A stretch of 64,000 nucleotides of DNA from Micropterix aruncella (GCA_944548615.1 OX155960.1:30949711-31013710); one strand, 5' to 3'; positions 45,993 through 60,822 are shown, counted from the stretch's first letter. Numbers and translations: made by a program. The notes: generated by a model not told the origin, from the letters alone.

Positions 45993-47267
45993 TAAGAGTT
46001 TCAAGGCGATAGGTGAGGGCAGCAAACCCCGCCCACCGCCCGGGCAGTTATAACGACGAGGGTCGTCTTGTCTGCCCGGGATGTCGTGCTACGACAACCC
46101 TGCGCGTACCAGAAGGGTAAAACGCGCAGGGGGTGAAATAGGGTAAACCACCCCCCCCGTACCGCCCCGAGAACCCATTTATTCAAAAATAAAACTTATT
46201 TACAAAAAAAAATTAAAATTTTACAAAATATTACACATAATATAACGAGAAAAGAAATAACAATATCATAAATTTAGGAGCCGGTAAGCGGGGTAGAGGA
46301 CGCTCCAGAACAATGAACGTGAAGGCGCGCTGTCCGTGGGCAGGTCTCGGAGCAGCCACGGGGGGGAGGAATCCCTGGATCCTGCAAAGAACGAAACGCC
46401 CCTCGGGGCGGTAAAGAGACGGACACAAAGACGGGCACTTCGGGCTGGAAGTAGCCGCCGAATCACGCCACCAAGGAAGAGGGTACCCCCTGGGGGGTAT
46501 CCCGAAGCCTCATGCTTTCCCAAGAAGCCACCCAGAGCCCCACAAACTCGCCAAACGACTGGAAGCAGCTCCTACAACTGACCAAATCCGGGTACCAAAT
46601 CGGAGAACGCCCAACGCACGCGCCCACTGCATCCATCAATTTCTCCCGTGCAGCCGCTAGAATTGGGCAAGACCAAATTACGTGTTCCGCAGTTTGGCGA
46701 CCATACCCACAGGCGCACCGGGGGTCATCGGCAAGTCCAAAGTCAAATAGTTTGGCTCTGAACTCTCCGTGGCCCCCAACCAGCTGCGTGGTATGGTGGT
46801 CGAACCGCAGAAACGAATTTGCCATCCGCACTGCAACAGACGGGAAGAAGCAATGGGTGAGGCGGCCCGTACCCCCGGCGTCCCATCTAGCCTGCCAGAC
46901 ACGCAAGGACTCCACCCGAATCAGGCGGGCAAACTCCCCAGCTCGGTGCGCCACCGGGTCGATCGATAGGCCATGAAGGACTACCGGCTCGCCCCGGCGG
47001 TACCGCGACAAGGCTGCACGCTCCAGAATCTCCAGGTCAATCGGCAGAACGCCAGCGATGACGGGTAACGCAAGAGTGGACGTCGTTCTGTACGCCCCGG
47101 TCAGGGCCACGAGAGGGATGCGCTGTCCGCGCAGCAGCGCGACACGCGTCGCCTCAGGAACAGCAGACTCCGTCCAAGCGCGTGCGGCATAAGTCGCACG
47201 CGGGACGAAGACGCCCTTATAGATAGTCATGACCGCCGGGAAACGAATTCCCCAGTCGGCCCGACTC
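45993..47267 (-). mobile_element. R1-clade LINE, 5'-truncated insertion
   Basis: This 1275-bp insertion in R670 is bounded by ACTCTGACTAACAGT (45978-45992) and ACTCCGACTAACAGT (47268-47282), a 15-bp target duplication with one mismatch. The minus strand carries the C-terminal part of an R1-type ORF2 followed by a 3' UTR of about 470 bp. There is no poly(A) tail at the 45993 end. An A-rich patch lies internally near 46180-46240. Many R1-clade elements (R1, TRAS, SART) have sequence-specific endonucleases. Confidence 0.8.
46463..47267 (-). pseudogene. R1-clade LINE ORF2 C-terminal region
   Basis: Open for about 265 codons inside the LINE. It includes GVFVPRATYAARAWTE, RRGEPVVLHGLSIDP, LTHCFFPSVAVRMANSFLRF, FGLADDPRCACGYGRQTAEH and VIWSCPILAAAREKLM, and stops at 46463. 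The C.CG.....H....C arrangement is the CCHC zinc-knuckle downstream of the RT domain in R1-clade elements, probably a nucleic-acid contact. RT and endonuclease domains are missing through 5' truncation. The open frame continues upstream into R670 sequence by chance. Well preserved over this length, so the insertion is probably recent. Confidence 0.8.
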
Positions 47268-47724
47268 ACTCCGACTAACAGTCGGGGGAGTCTGGAAGCA
47301 GTACTGTTTCCTATAGAGCGGGGGTGGTTGTGGACCTTACGGCGACTGCTCTTGAAACGACCATCGGCTACTCGATCCTGGGTGAACAGCCGGGCAAAGA
47401 ACGCCGTGGTCCGCGATTGATTCGGTTTACACCGTTTCACCGCTTCGTAAGAGAGAGGGACGCGCAAGCGACCTTGATCTCGAAACCAGTCGAGAGACCG
47501 GAGTAATCTGGTCGCAATTAGAAGTAAGGGCGTAAGTGTAAGCCCGCTGGGTAACATACCTGGTTATTTCGCGGATAAGGCGTTGGCCTTTTATGGGCAT
47601 GTGGCGGAGCTTGACGGTGGACTGTTTTGTCCAAGTCTTCTGCGCTCACTTCACTGGAGATAGAATGACCAATCGTTAAAACTTCCTGAGGTGACGGGTT
47701 CGCTCGTTGTAGTTGACAACTCTA

Positions 47725-48660
47725 TTTATTGTTTCCTTGAAAACGTCGCCTTAAATATTGTTGTAGTACCCACTCTATTTAGTACTTCATGTTGTAAATT
47801 TAGTAGGTAAAATTATCTAAATTGATACCTAATGATGAATACAACTTTAAGTACCCTGTCGACTTTAGCCAGTGTCAGCTCTAGCCAGTGTGAGGCTCTC
47901 TTAACCATGGGCCCTCGCAAAATTAATAAAATGTCCCAAGCCGAGCGCAGCAGAAAAAGCAACGCGAATGGCACTAAATCATTTTTAATTATGTTATGGC
48001 GAAGGGAAGGCGCGACCGAGCACGTACGTCGCACTTCGCAGCCAATTTAACAGCCTCCGTTTTCAGCTTTATGCCTTTTTATTTTAAAACAGAAAAAACT
48101 GCCGGGGAGCGGCCACACGTCGGCTAAAAAGAGATCTACGCCCTTTCGGCCGTAGATTCTAGAAAATACAAAACTCAAATTTTCAAATTAATTTATTCAT
48201 TTTCAAATTTTAATTATTATAATTATAACCAAGACCGAACTAGACTCCTGCCTGCTCTAAGATTGATAACTTACTTTAATCGTTATTTTGAGTTTTTTTA
48301 AACATCATCGTACTTACTAAAATTACCCTAATTACCTACACAAAATTTAAAACAAAATGTTAGAAGAATATTATAAATTATTAATGAGTGGGTAATTTAA
48401 AATATATTACCAATTGAAAATATATATAAAAAAATGAAATGGTCTCACAATTATTAAATTAAATTAATGGCACAATTATTAAATTAAATTAAATTATAAA
48501 GGCAGGGTGCGTATAGCTCAGCTGAATCGATCTCGGCCGATATTCCTCAGGGCCTCGGTAATAGATTCACGATTAGTATGATAATTATAAGAGACTAGCT
48601 GTTGCAAAGCTTCGAATCGATTTGTTAATTTAAGTAGGGTGGCATTTATTTGCCTTTAAG
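47725..48660. other. Unassigned stretch
   Basis: Overlapping frames of 72-73 codons on opposite strands at 47813-48050. Otherwise AT-rich. No supported gene. Confidence 0.4.
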
Positions 48661-49406
<746 letters not shown>

Positions 49407-49435
49407 CTAGCTGACCCGGCAAACGTTGTTTTGCC
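49407..49435 (-). terminator. Helitron 3' end: hairpin plus CTAG
   Basis: Minus strand GGCAAA-ACAACG-TTTGCC (6-bp stem, 6-nt loop), followed by GGGTCAGCTAG and host T. In Helitrons this hairpin marks the end of rolling-circle transposition. It is not a transcription terminator. Confidence 0.95.
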
Positions 49436-49597
49436 ATATAAATATTTTTTAAGTAATTTCTAGTGTAGACAAAAAATAGCTTACTTATTGTAAGTGTGTA
49501 AGAATGTGGTATATGCGTGAAATGGGCATGGAGCACTGTGAACGATGAGGGAATATAAAAATAACAAAAGGCAAACATTATTTTAAAGTTATTATAA

Positions 49598-49603
49598 TTT
49601 ATT
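49598..49603 (-). promoter_or_regulatory. Candidate poly(A) signal of RepHel
   Basis: AATAAA on the minus strand, 58 bp downstream of the stop codon and inside the element. Confidence 0.6.
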
Positions 49604-49660
49604 CCTTAAAATTATATATCATTAATTAATCAATTATGACAGTAACACTAACAAACAATA

Positions 49661-52600
49661 TCAATCTCTTAATGCTATAGCGTGAACAATATTTTTTGTT
49701 AGTCCATCTTTAGCTAACACAAACAAACTGGATGGTTTACCCACTCGAGAGCAGGCCACGTATAATTGTCCGTGTGAAAAACATGGTGTTCTCAAATCTA
49801 AGCCACAAATAGACATCGTTTGACCTTGAGATTTGTTGATTGTCATTGCAAATGCCAATCTAATCGGAAACTGAATACGTTTGAATTGAATTGGCACATC
49901 TGTAGGTATAATAGGAATCCGTGGTATTAATATATTTTCACCTCGGAACTTGCCATTTAAAATGCTGGCTTCGATCACGTTTTTCATTAATTTTTGAATG
50001 ACTAATCGCGTACCGTTGCACAGCCGGGGCGGGTTCAAATTACGAAGCAAGATAATCGCAGATCCAACCTTTAATTGTAAATTATGCGGTGGCATGCCTG
50101 GCAAATCCAGTGAGTTCAAAAACTCTGTGGGAAAATTTACTGCTTCGCTGTCGTCGCAAACTGTATCAATAGATTTATATGATACCAAGTTCCCTGGCAA
50201 CAACATTTGTATCTTCAGATTTAAATTGTCAACGTCTACATTTTTTGCCGCTAAAATTGCTCTTTCTGCAAACCACTCATGATTTATGTACTGTGTGTGT
50301 ACATCGGGAAATATTTGTTCAATGAGAGTATCTTGCGAATCAGCGATTGTGCAGAAATCGGTCGGTAATTTTACGTATCCAGTTTCATCTATAGCAACTT
50401 TTCCATCACCGATATCTAAGAGTTGTTTTGAAAATGTTTCAGCGGATGGATCTTGAAGCATTTGAACGCGCATATTTACTTTCAGCTGTACTTTTTCAAC
50501 ATTACGCCACAATGGGGATGATTTTAAGCAAGCGTTGATCTCATCAGCATATGTTGAACGTGGAATGACTGGAAGTGTTTGCCTGAAATCACCTGAAAGG
50601 ACCAACAGAGTTCCGCCAAATAGTTTGTCGTTGTTTTTAATATCTTTCAATGTCCTGTTCAACGCCTCAAGCGAATGTTTGTGTGCCATAGTACATTCAT
50701 CCCAGATGATAATTTTACACTGTTTCAGCACGGTGGCCATTGACGATTGTTTCTTAATGTTGCATACTGCATCAGGGTTATTCTGAATATTTAGTGGCAG
50801 CTTAAATACTGAATGAGCTGTTCTGCCTCCATCCAATAAAGTTGCTGCAATGCCCGATGATGCAACGGCCAATGCGATGCCATTATTTGATCGTATTTCA
50901 GCAAGAATTAGCGAAATAACGAATGTTTTGCCAGTTCCACCCGGTGCATCCAAAAAGAAGAACCCACCTTGTCCAGCTGAAACTGCGAGCATAATGCGAC
51001 CATAAATGGTTCTTTGTTCCTCATTCATTAGTGGGACATTGCGGGCAACAATCGCTGCCATTTCTACAGTGCTGTACTGCAGTTCACGATTCATTTCAGT
51101 ATTCATTAAATCAGATGCAGTTCGATTTGGCGAATTCATACCGAAATGACTGAGTGGTAAGTTGGCAATGACAATGCAAAGATCCTCAATAGCAATTAAT
51201 GCTTCATTGTACATTGCGTCGCTGAATGTTATGGTTAGATCGTGGCACCGTGTACGATGTTGATGCAATATATCATCAGTCATTGAATCTTTGTGATTAT
51301 CCCACAATATCTGTGCTCGGGCTGGGAAACATGTAGTCAACACTATAGCGAATAGTAGACGAATTTGTATTGCTGTACAGTTCAATGCAGCTTCAGCAAG
51401 CATACATTCCCACTGGTTGTCGTCTTCCAGTAAGCCGAGTGCAAGGCATGCATCTTTATACGTTGGATAGTGTTGCCCATTCACTTTACGTATATCTTGA
51501 AATGATAATGGGCCAGTAACATTAACCAACAACAGTCGAAGATAAAAGCACTCAGTGTGTCTTGGATTGACTGTAAATAATCGCCCCAAGGCGTTTGATT
51601 TAAATAAATTGAGACATGCAGCAACTGGTGAGCCTTGCTTGCGGGGCATCCATGTTTTTGTTTGAGTCCATGTGAAATAGCGTGGTACTTGTGAATAGAG
51701 TAATGTTCGTGCAAAGGCACCAAAATCATCCGCACGATTACACAATTCAAAAAATTCAGTGAGTGCAGTTTTAGGTGGATTTATTGCACGATCAATCGCT
51801 GTCTCGTTCGTGAAAAATATACGCTGACCGTTTTCAAGATGGACGGCTAACTGAACAACTGCTGGATCCCGTTCATGAATTGAAAAACCAAAAATACGCC
51901 AAGCAGCTTCATTGGAGCTGATGTACCGACCAATTTGGTAGAGCGTTATTTCATCGTTTTTATTCACTGGAGGAGCATTCACATTAGTATTTTCCACTCT
52001 AAACACAGCCATATCACTGCCTTTATGGACATACTTGCAAATGTATTTGATGCTCTTCACAGAACTGCAGAACTCAACATTAATATGAGCATTGTATGTC
52101 TTGCTCAGCAGAGGCGAATATGGCACCACCCAACGATTGTCAATATCAATGTCTGTGTTGCTGATATTTTTAATAAATGATTGTCCGCCATTATCGGGAT
52201 TTCTTCGACGATATATTGGGTATCCGTCGACATTTGTGACCGTATCATTAGTAAAATTTTTAGGGAAATTTTTAGTACATTTTCCATCTGCCATGCAAGG
52301 CGATGAACAATTAAGAGTACCACATGGACCATGGATCATGTTTGTTGTAACAATATCAAACAGCAGTTGGTCAGTGGACGGATCTGGAATTTCCGCAGAA
52401 ATGATACTATCGATTTCTTCAGGACGGATTTTGTCGATTAACCAAACCAAAATGTGTGCATGAGGTAATCCTCGCTTTTGCCACTCAACCGAATACAGCC
52501 AGCAACGTGTGGGACCGAATACATGTAATTTAGTAATGAAAGTTATTAAAGACTTCAACTTTTGTCTGAACACACGTGCTGTAATGTCATGGCGATGTAT

Positions 52601-54274
52601 TGCATTTTGGCCAGGCAATAGCAAAGATGCAATCTCTGGCCATTTTGGATTACATGTGAACGTGATAAATAAACATGGTCGTCCATATTCGCGCACGAAA
52701 GTCAGAGCATCCTGTATATATTCTTGCATATGACGTGGACTGCCTACGTACGATGATGGTAAAATGACATGGTTACCAATTTCGGCGACGTCAGCGTTGT
52801 TGTTGATAGCGTCTCGCAAATGAATGTACTCTTCCGCACGCAGCTTTAGTTGATTATATCGTAAGTATCGTAGTCGTTCGCCCTCAATCTTCGCGTACAT
52901 GTCGACCATGAATTGTTGACAAAGCTCACGACATCGTAGAATGACGTTGTCCAGGCCGCGTCTAATCATTAATCGGTACGCATAATAATCCTTTGAGCTA
53001 ACGTTCTTGTTTGTTTCAGCTCCTGTAATAATATATTCATAAAAAATAATTTAAATTAATTACGTTCAATAATTTAATTGTTTTGTTAAATGATTAATGA
53101 TCAAATTCACAATCAATGAAGTACCTGATACGGGATCTCGTTGTTTTATGTTTATGCAATATCCGTCTTGTCCCTTCCAGAATATTAGCGGATATTGGAG
53201 AGCGTCATATGAACGATGTGTATCAGCAATGAACTGAAGATTATTATTTCTTCTACGAATCACAATTTCTCGTGCACCTGTACGATCGCCAACCATGATT
53301 CCAGCAACATCATCAACAACGGGTGCATTGAATCTACGAATATGCTCTCCAGCTGGTGTTTTATCAGGATTAATGACGATAGCGTGATTATCGCTTTGTA
53401 ATTTGTGCATGTGTGATTTGAATATTTTCAACAATTCGTTGTGCTCGTTCAATAGAGCATCCAGCTCGCTGACGATGCGTCTGGCATAAAATGAATCAAG
53501 GTTATTATAATCACAACGTGCATTCACGCGATTGGCAAGTGCGCTTCCGGAATCCTCGCCGCCCATGAAGTAAATTTGTAAAAATTTATGTGGTTCGTTT
53601 GGCATTGGCAGCAGTGAGCCCATTTTATGATAAACTTGGCCTCTGATTTTGAATGTAGAATTGTATTGTTGACCATTTGCATTAGTATTTCGAACTATTT
53701 CTGTTGCTCCGAACGATGTCATTTGAAAGCATGAATTGAATGTTCGAATTGACTTCAGGAACACGTTAGAATCTGGATCCGTGCCGATAAGTAAACCGTT
53801 CAATGGTTCAGGTGGTGTTTCAATTTCAGGTAGTTGCACTTTTCCTGACGCGCAACACATCCCAGATGGCTCATTTTTGAATTTCAGAGCATGACAATGC
53901 GGACATTCCTTGTCCATAGCACCAATTACCACTTTTGAATGAGCATAATATTCAATATCGGGCTCATACTGGAATGCTAGACGCAGGAATGAATCAGATG
54001 TAAATGCTCGATGTACCTGTTGTCGTTGTTGGTCATTTGTTCTGCGTCTATTGACTGTGAAACGGCATGATTGTCGTTGTTCTAATCTTATTACTTCATT
54101 GCGTTCAGCTCGTGTATCTTCTGACTCTTCTTGACGCAATTGCGCCATTCTGACACGTGCATCAGTATTTTGTTGCTGGATTTGTTCTTCGGTTCTTTCG
54201 GATCTTCTATTTCCCAAGCTTCGAGATTTACTTGTATTACGGCTCAAATCAGTCCCTTTGCGTTTTCTTGGCAT
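49661..54274 (-). CDS. Helitron RepHel transposase (Rep endonuclease plus Pif1-like helicase), one predicted intron
   Basis: Rolling-circle transposase: its HUH endonuclease nicks and joins DNA strands, and its 5'-3' helicase unwinds the donor. Joining 54274-53125 to 53022-49661 gives 4512 nt, 1503 codons plus TGA (49661-49663). Domains in order: basic N-terminus; CPHC...CC zinc-finger-like region (residues about 124-141); Rep motif FITFTCNP (502-509); HUH motif HAH (571-573); KYICKYVHKG with two tyrosines (710, 714); Walker A GGTGKT (1078-1083); Walker B IIIWDE (ending about 1159); VLSGDFRQTLPVI; TINKSQGQT; LYVACSRVG near the C-terminus. The ATG at 54272-54274 starts the usual basic N-terminal segment. 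No stop or frameshift outside the intron, so it may be functional. Expression is not shown by sequence. Confidence 0.9.
53023..53124 (-). other. Predicted 102-nt intron in the RepHel gene
   Basis: The minus strand reads CCCGTATCAG/GTACTTC at the donor and ATATTATTACAG/GAGCTG at the acceptor. Removing 102 nt joins RDPVSG to AETNKNVSSKDYYAYRLMI in one frame, restoring the continuity expected in Helitron proteins. Retained, it adds about 19 codons and a stop at 53066, giving a 402-residue N-terminal product. The AT-rich interior and GT-AG borders support an intron. An unspliced insertion cannot be excluded. Confidence 0.8.
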
Positions 54275-55560
<1,286 letters not shown>

Positions 55561-55926
55561 TATTTTTTTGAGACATAAAAGCAGTTATTGTACCTTAAAT
55601 ATAAAAGTTAGATATATGCTATTGATTATATAGATCTCTTTGAAGCCGATGTTTTTGCGTTATATTGTTTTCACATATATCGAACCGTTTCGTTAGCGCA
55701 CGTCGATAAAGCAACTCTCCAGCTCATTTTTCTCCGACTTGATTGACAAATATCGTTATTTCTTATTGAAAACCAATATTTATCACAATAGAAGATAGCC
55801 TATAACACTGGTTGATAATGGAGACTTCTATTAGAGAAAGAATTTTTAAAATCGGATGAGTAGTTTCGGAGATTACCCCCTACTTACAAACGTGCAAACA
55901 TTACTTCTTTATAATATTAGTATAAA
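55561..55926 (-). mobile_element. Decayed Helitron 5' part
   Basis: The minus strand begins TTATACTAATATTATAAAGA at 55926 (TC degraded to TT), followed by a CTCCGAAACTACTCATCCGA phrase. Related to the element at 43190-43624. The 3' end was not found. Confidence 0.5.
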
Positions 55927-56015
55927 TAGGCGCCAGTCATAATATGTATAGCAAATTAGCGAGTCATAAAAAAATGTTATTGGAACCCCGGATTTCACCA
56001 TGTGCGTCTACAGGT

Positions 56016-56712
56016 GGTGAACGGTTTCGTTCAGCTTGGGCCACAAGATCCATTTTGTTCTCGGATCGGCTCAACTCACGATTCAGCTTCTATTCAGAAG
56101 CCTCCTCGAGTAGAAGGCTACCCCGGGTAAGACTCCTGTGTCTCAGGCCTCAGAGATGGTGGACCGGTTTCTCTCGGCGGGATTGCATCCCGGCGTTACT
56201 GGACGGCTTGCGCACCGGTCAGGGATGCCAATCGGTTGTGCATTCTGACTAATCGCTGAAGGGGTCTGTAGACTATGGAAATACACTGTTTCCTAAGCAG
56301 CGGGGGTGGATGCTCATCTGTTGTCAAGGCACTCTTGAAATGACCTTGGGCCACTCGATCCCGTGTGACACTACGGGCAAAGAACGCCCAGGTCCGCGAT
56401 AAATTCGAACTGAATTACCGCTGTAATACAACAGGTGGAGGTCGCGTAAGCGACTTCGGACCCGTAACCAGTCGGAAGAACGGAGGTATCCTGAAGGTTG
56501 ATTCCAGACGGAGATATCTTGCCAAAACTGGTAGGCAGGGGGCGAGGCTGCCCGCTGGGTACCTTTCCCGGTGCCTCGCCGTAAGGCGTTGGCCTCTGAC
56601 GGGCAGGTGGCGGAGCTTGACGGTGGATTGTTTTGTCCTAAGTCTTCTGCGCTCAGTTCACGGGAGATAGAACGATCATTTCGTTAAAACTTTCTGAGGT
56701 GACAGCTCTAGT
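56016..56712 (+). mobile_element. R670-B variant, complete copy
   Basis: 697 bp bounded by a perfect 15-bp direct repeat, TGTGCGTCTACAGGT, at 56001-56015 and 56713-56727. It starts GGTGAACGGTTTCGTTCAGC and ends TTCTGAGGTGACAGCTCTAG, lacking the GTTGTAGTCGAC terminal block of other copies. The closest relative is the nested copy at 20684-21420. No known protein domain in any frame. Confidence 0.85.
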
Positions 56713-56727
56713 TGTGCGTCTACAGGT

Positions 56728-58532
56728 TATACAATGTTACATACATAATTACACTACCTGCATTTTGTGACTATATTTATTTTAACTTAAATACATATTA
56801 TTGGTATGCAAATAACGACAACCTCACTTCCTACGAACGCAAAACATTCGGTGTAAAACCAGAGAATTAATCGCATAATTACTGATGTTTAGACTAAATT
56901 TTCTATATTTAATGCAACTCACAGGAGGATAAAAATACATTTTCAAATTAATACATTCCCGTAGTTTAGAAATGTATTAAAGTTATATAAGATTAATTAG
57001 CTTTCGGCGAATCGAATTTTATGGTTTTACGACGACTGGATGTCATATTCGACGACAGACGTCGTTGATTTTAGTTTTTTTAAATAAATTTGTCACCAAA
57101 TTTTCAAAATGGCGATTTTTGGCGTTCAAAATGACGCAAGTTCATGAAATAAGTTTCATGTTCAAACTAGTTCATTGTAATGACGCAAAATTTAAATCAC
57201 CATTCGATTTTTGAGCATTTCCTGCATGTGCTTAATAAACAAAAACTCGTAACAAATTTATCTTATGCATAGTCAATACAAACTATGCACAAAATGATTA
57301 TTTGTATAGAGATCAGCTCCCAAAATAACTTTTTTCTAGATTTGGATATTTTATATATGACGCTTTTTGCATTTTGGAAAGAAGATATAATGTATATTAC
57401 TAATAAATACATTACATCCGATCTAAAATTTTACCGTAACACACTTTATATCCCACTCACACACACACACATCACAAATACCCACACACTTCTAAACATA
57501 ATGAAACATATACTATTTTTAGCATACCTACTTTACCCAGTTTCGAATAATAATGTTACCAATTTTCTTATTTTTGTTTTGTTACAATATCATTTAAAAT
57601 GTTATTGACATCTTTTTTTTAAAAAAGAAAAATGTTATTTGAAATATGGCGATTAGTTACACCGTAGCTACGACATCGTTTTTAATATCTATGTGGAAAC
57701 GTTGATCTTCATATTTTATTATTAGTCAATGGTTGTTTCGTAACCACTTTCTTGATGTATGCTTTCCTTAGTGAATAAATAATAAAGAATCCGATGCTAC
57801 TCGATAAAAAAAATTAAAAGAAAACATTCTCAACAGATTTTTTTTCAAAATAATTGCGTTCTATAGAAGAAATTATTTAAAATAATGAACTTCTACAGCT
57901 CCTTTTTTCGTCACTTTTATGTTTTTTTTTATATTTGGTTAAGCGAGATATCACTAGAGCTCATTGCCCGCAAAGCAACAAAATCAGTAAATTATGTTGT
58001 CAATGTAAATAACCCGCATTACTCACAACAGCACTAACGACTTAATGGAATTGAATCGTTAATTTAATCGAAGCTAAAACGTTGTTGATTAGTCTTTACT
58101 CGCCGGATGATTTTTGTGTTAATTTATAAGTTTAAAGTGAATGTGGTAGGGATATAAATTAAATGCGACTATTATTAATATTATTATAGTGATTTGATAA
58201 TTTTTAATTTGATTTTAATTTAAACTTAAACTATGTTTTTTTTTACATTTTTATCCTGTAATTTAATATGGCGTCACGTTTTGATTTAATATTAAGTTAA
58301 TTTTAGATACGCCTATTTACCATTTACCATTATTTACCATTTTCCGTTATTATACCATTTACTATATTTATTGGGGTAATTACCTTTTTCCATTATTAAT
58401 TTGATATGATTTTGATTCAGTAAGTTCTTTTTATTTGCAATGGCAATAATTTATTTTTATTTAATTTCTGATAGTTACTGAATTTATATCTTTAGCTTCT
58501 ACGCCTGACTAAGGTTTTTTTTTAATAACAAT
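56728..58532. other. AT-rich stretch
   Basis: The 107-codon frame at 57285-57608 is low-complexity (THTHI repeats) and not supported as a gene. No element recognised. Confidence 0.45.
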
Positions 58533-58771
58533 GGGCTCTCTAGACGATCAAGCATGTTTACCAAAAATGCCTAATTTTGTAGTTTATACCATAAAGTCAC
58601 TTAATTACACGTAATTGATTGTTGAATGATTGACTCCCTGGTATAAAACTATACAATTAGGTAGGCATTTTTCGTAAATATTAAAAAAAAAACATATTTC
58701 CTGCGGTTTACGATCCCCTCCCTGCCCGCGATGCGAAGCTTAGCAAGCATGCTTGATCATCTAGAGAGCCC
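58533..58771. mobile_element. Small inverted-repeat element (MITE)
   Basis: Ends are GGGCTCTCTAGACGATCAAG on the left and the reverse complement of GGGCTCTCTAGATGATCAAG on the right (24-bp arms with one mismatch). Subterminal AAAAATGCCTA blocks are also inverted. 239 bp, non-coding. Target duplication not clear. Confidence 0.8.
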
Positions 58772-60736
58772 CTAACGACGTAAAATATATCTAAATTAAT
58801 GTCATACTGGAACTCTACGAAATTAAACCGCGACGAAAATAATAACAAACCCTTAAACGCATAACGAATCACAGTAGACCCTCGGGAGTATTATTATCAT
58901 ACAAACACACCACCTATTATTAGATCCAAGGATGTTAATGCAGGCTACAAGATAATAAGCAGGAACGTAGCGAAATCAAGTGGGCGAACAACAAGGGAAT
59001 ATTTAGCTAGACGCGGTATTAAGCAGTTAGTATAGATACTTAGAGTGTCCGCCACCACACAGGCTCAAACTGTAAACACCCTGCAATAATTATCGTCACG
59101 CGAGCACAGTGCGCCCCTGGCGACCGAATGCAACGACGCGAATGAAAGAGACGAAGAATGACGCAAGTAGTGATGAAAACAACTATCGATATTAAATCAT
59201 GCGATCGGTTGTTCGATCGAATATGATATTTAACCCAAATTGTGCAAAAATGTACTCGATATGTTTCCTTTAAGCCTTTTTAATAGATTTTTTTTACCAC
59301 CGGGTTAAGCCTTGCCATGACCCGAAATCATAGACAAGTCCCGATTTACGGCAAATTCAAATTTCCAAGCAAATTCAGATTCCGGTCGGGTCAGGTCGAA
59401 AGAAAAAAATGTTTGACTCGACGGCCATTTTGCTATATAATCTAGGGGACGGTAATGGGGATTCAGAAAATTTTTCTTTCTTAATACGTAAAAATGGAAA
59501 GTCACAATTTGTTTAAACTGGGTTTAGATTATTGTTAGATTATTTTACAAAATAAGATAGCAAGAGTAAAGGAGACGTGGCAAACGCTTTCTTTGCGTTT
59601 TTATACATGAAGATTTTATTTGTTTTTTATTTATGTTTCATACATTAAACTTGAGAGTCGACAATATAAAACAATGCACTTTTGTCGAGTAAACAACAAT
59701 TTTTCGCAGTTTTGTATGTTTTCGAACATGCTGCAGTCTCAAGCGTTATTGTCGAAGGAGACTTTAAGGCTTCATCTGGTTTCAGAAAGATAGTGCTACG
59801 CACCACACCGCTAGTAAGACAATGATTTTGCCTTTTTTTACTGCAAACAATCGGGTGGGAGGGAAGTGGGCAGAGGTGTACGTCTCGACGAACGCCTTTT
59901 GTTAGCATTACGCGCGGGTAAAGGTTGGCGAATTTTTCTAACGTTTGCGCATCCGCGTGGGCAGAGTAGCGGAAATCTGGCGGCCATATGCGAGCCATTA
60001 CGTCTCGTGACGTATTCGCTTTGATTTCAAATTTGTTCTAAGAGAAGCTACTATCTGGTATACCAGCGGTGTCGTGAGTTTTGAAACAAAGTACTTGTCC
60101 CGCAGCCGCGGCGGGAGCGGGTGAAAACCGCTCCGTAAATTTTAAGCCTCGGGCAACCACAACATCAGGCGAAACAAAGAACGCAGTAACCTCCTCGAAG
60201 CTAGATATCGACTGTTAGCCATAATGCATCGACGCGCGGCCCACGTATCGTTGCAATGCCCTCCCTGCGTCCCTATCGGCGTCCGAACAATATTGCTCGA
60301 AATTAGCGCATCGCATAAAACTATGGACGCTGCGATGGTCTGCGGCGCGGCGGCCTGAGCCCTCGGGCGAAGCAAAAATTGGATGATTACCGAACGACGC
60401 GACGCTCGGCCGGTTAACGAACCCGTGTCCTATGCGATACAAGCCTTGAGCCGCGATCCAAGCTTGGATTATCCGAGCTACGGGAGCGGCCAGCCAGAGT
60501 AAGCTACGAAATCATTAAGGTATGCTCTTCCGCGGCTTCAAGTATTATTGAGACGTCACGATCCTGTCAATGGTCAATGAGATGCATGAAAAAAATGCAT
60601 GCCTAAACCTTTGCATGCTTAAACCTTCGCATGATGCGTCAGGATTAGGCCGAATCGCAAAGGACATTCCCGATAGCGTTTTAACAAGTATTTAAAAGAG
60701 ATTATGGCAATTCGAAAGCAAAAGAAATCGGTTGTG
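58772..60736. other. Unassigned stretch, CpG-rich near 60100-60500
   Basis: Open frames of 117 (59645-59998), 77 and 75 codons on the minus strand have no known domains. No gene called. Confidence 0.4.
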
Positions 60737-60822
60737 TCACCCCAAAACTTTCCCGGCAATTAGCCAAGGACATGTGTGTACGTTCTATAAAAACTTCCCC
60801 GGCAATTAGTGTAACATGTGTG
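60737..60822. repeat. Short direct duplication
   Basis: AACTTTCCCGGCAATTAG...ACATGTGTGTA and AACTTCCCCGGCAATTAG...ACATGTGTGTA lie about 50 bp apart. Confidence 0.75.

Larger units (their letters stand above)
45765..47724 (+). repeat. R670 family repeat, full length, split by an R1-clade LINE
   Basis: Begins GGGAGCTAATAAGCCC at 45765 and ends GTAGTTGACAACTCTA at 47724. Subtracting the LINE (1275 bp) and one 15-bp target duplication leaves 670 bp, the family length. The break lies at the CTCTGACTAACAGT site, the same interval hit in the copies at 20466 and 61149. Confidence 0.85.

Noticed and set aside
45993..46020. Short poly(A) tail of the R1-type LINE
   Set aside because: No A-run at the junction. 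The A-rich patch at 46180-46240 is internal.
46463..47557. A single 364-codon host gene
   Set aside because: The frame crosses the junction between R670 (above 47267) and an R1-clade LINE. Only the LINE part resembles protein.
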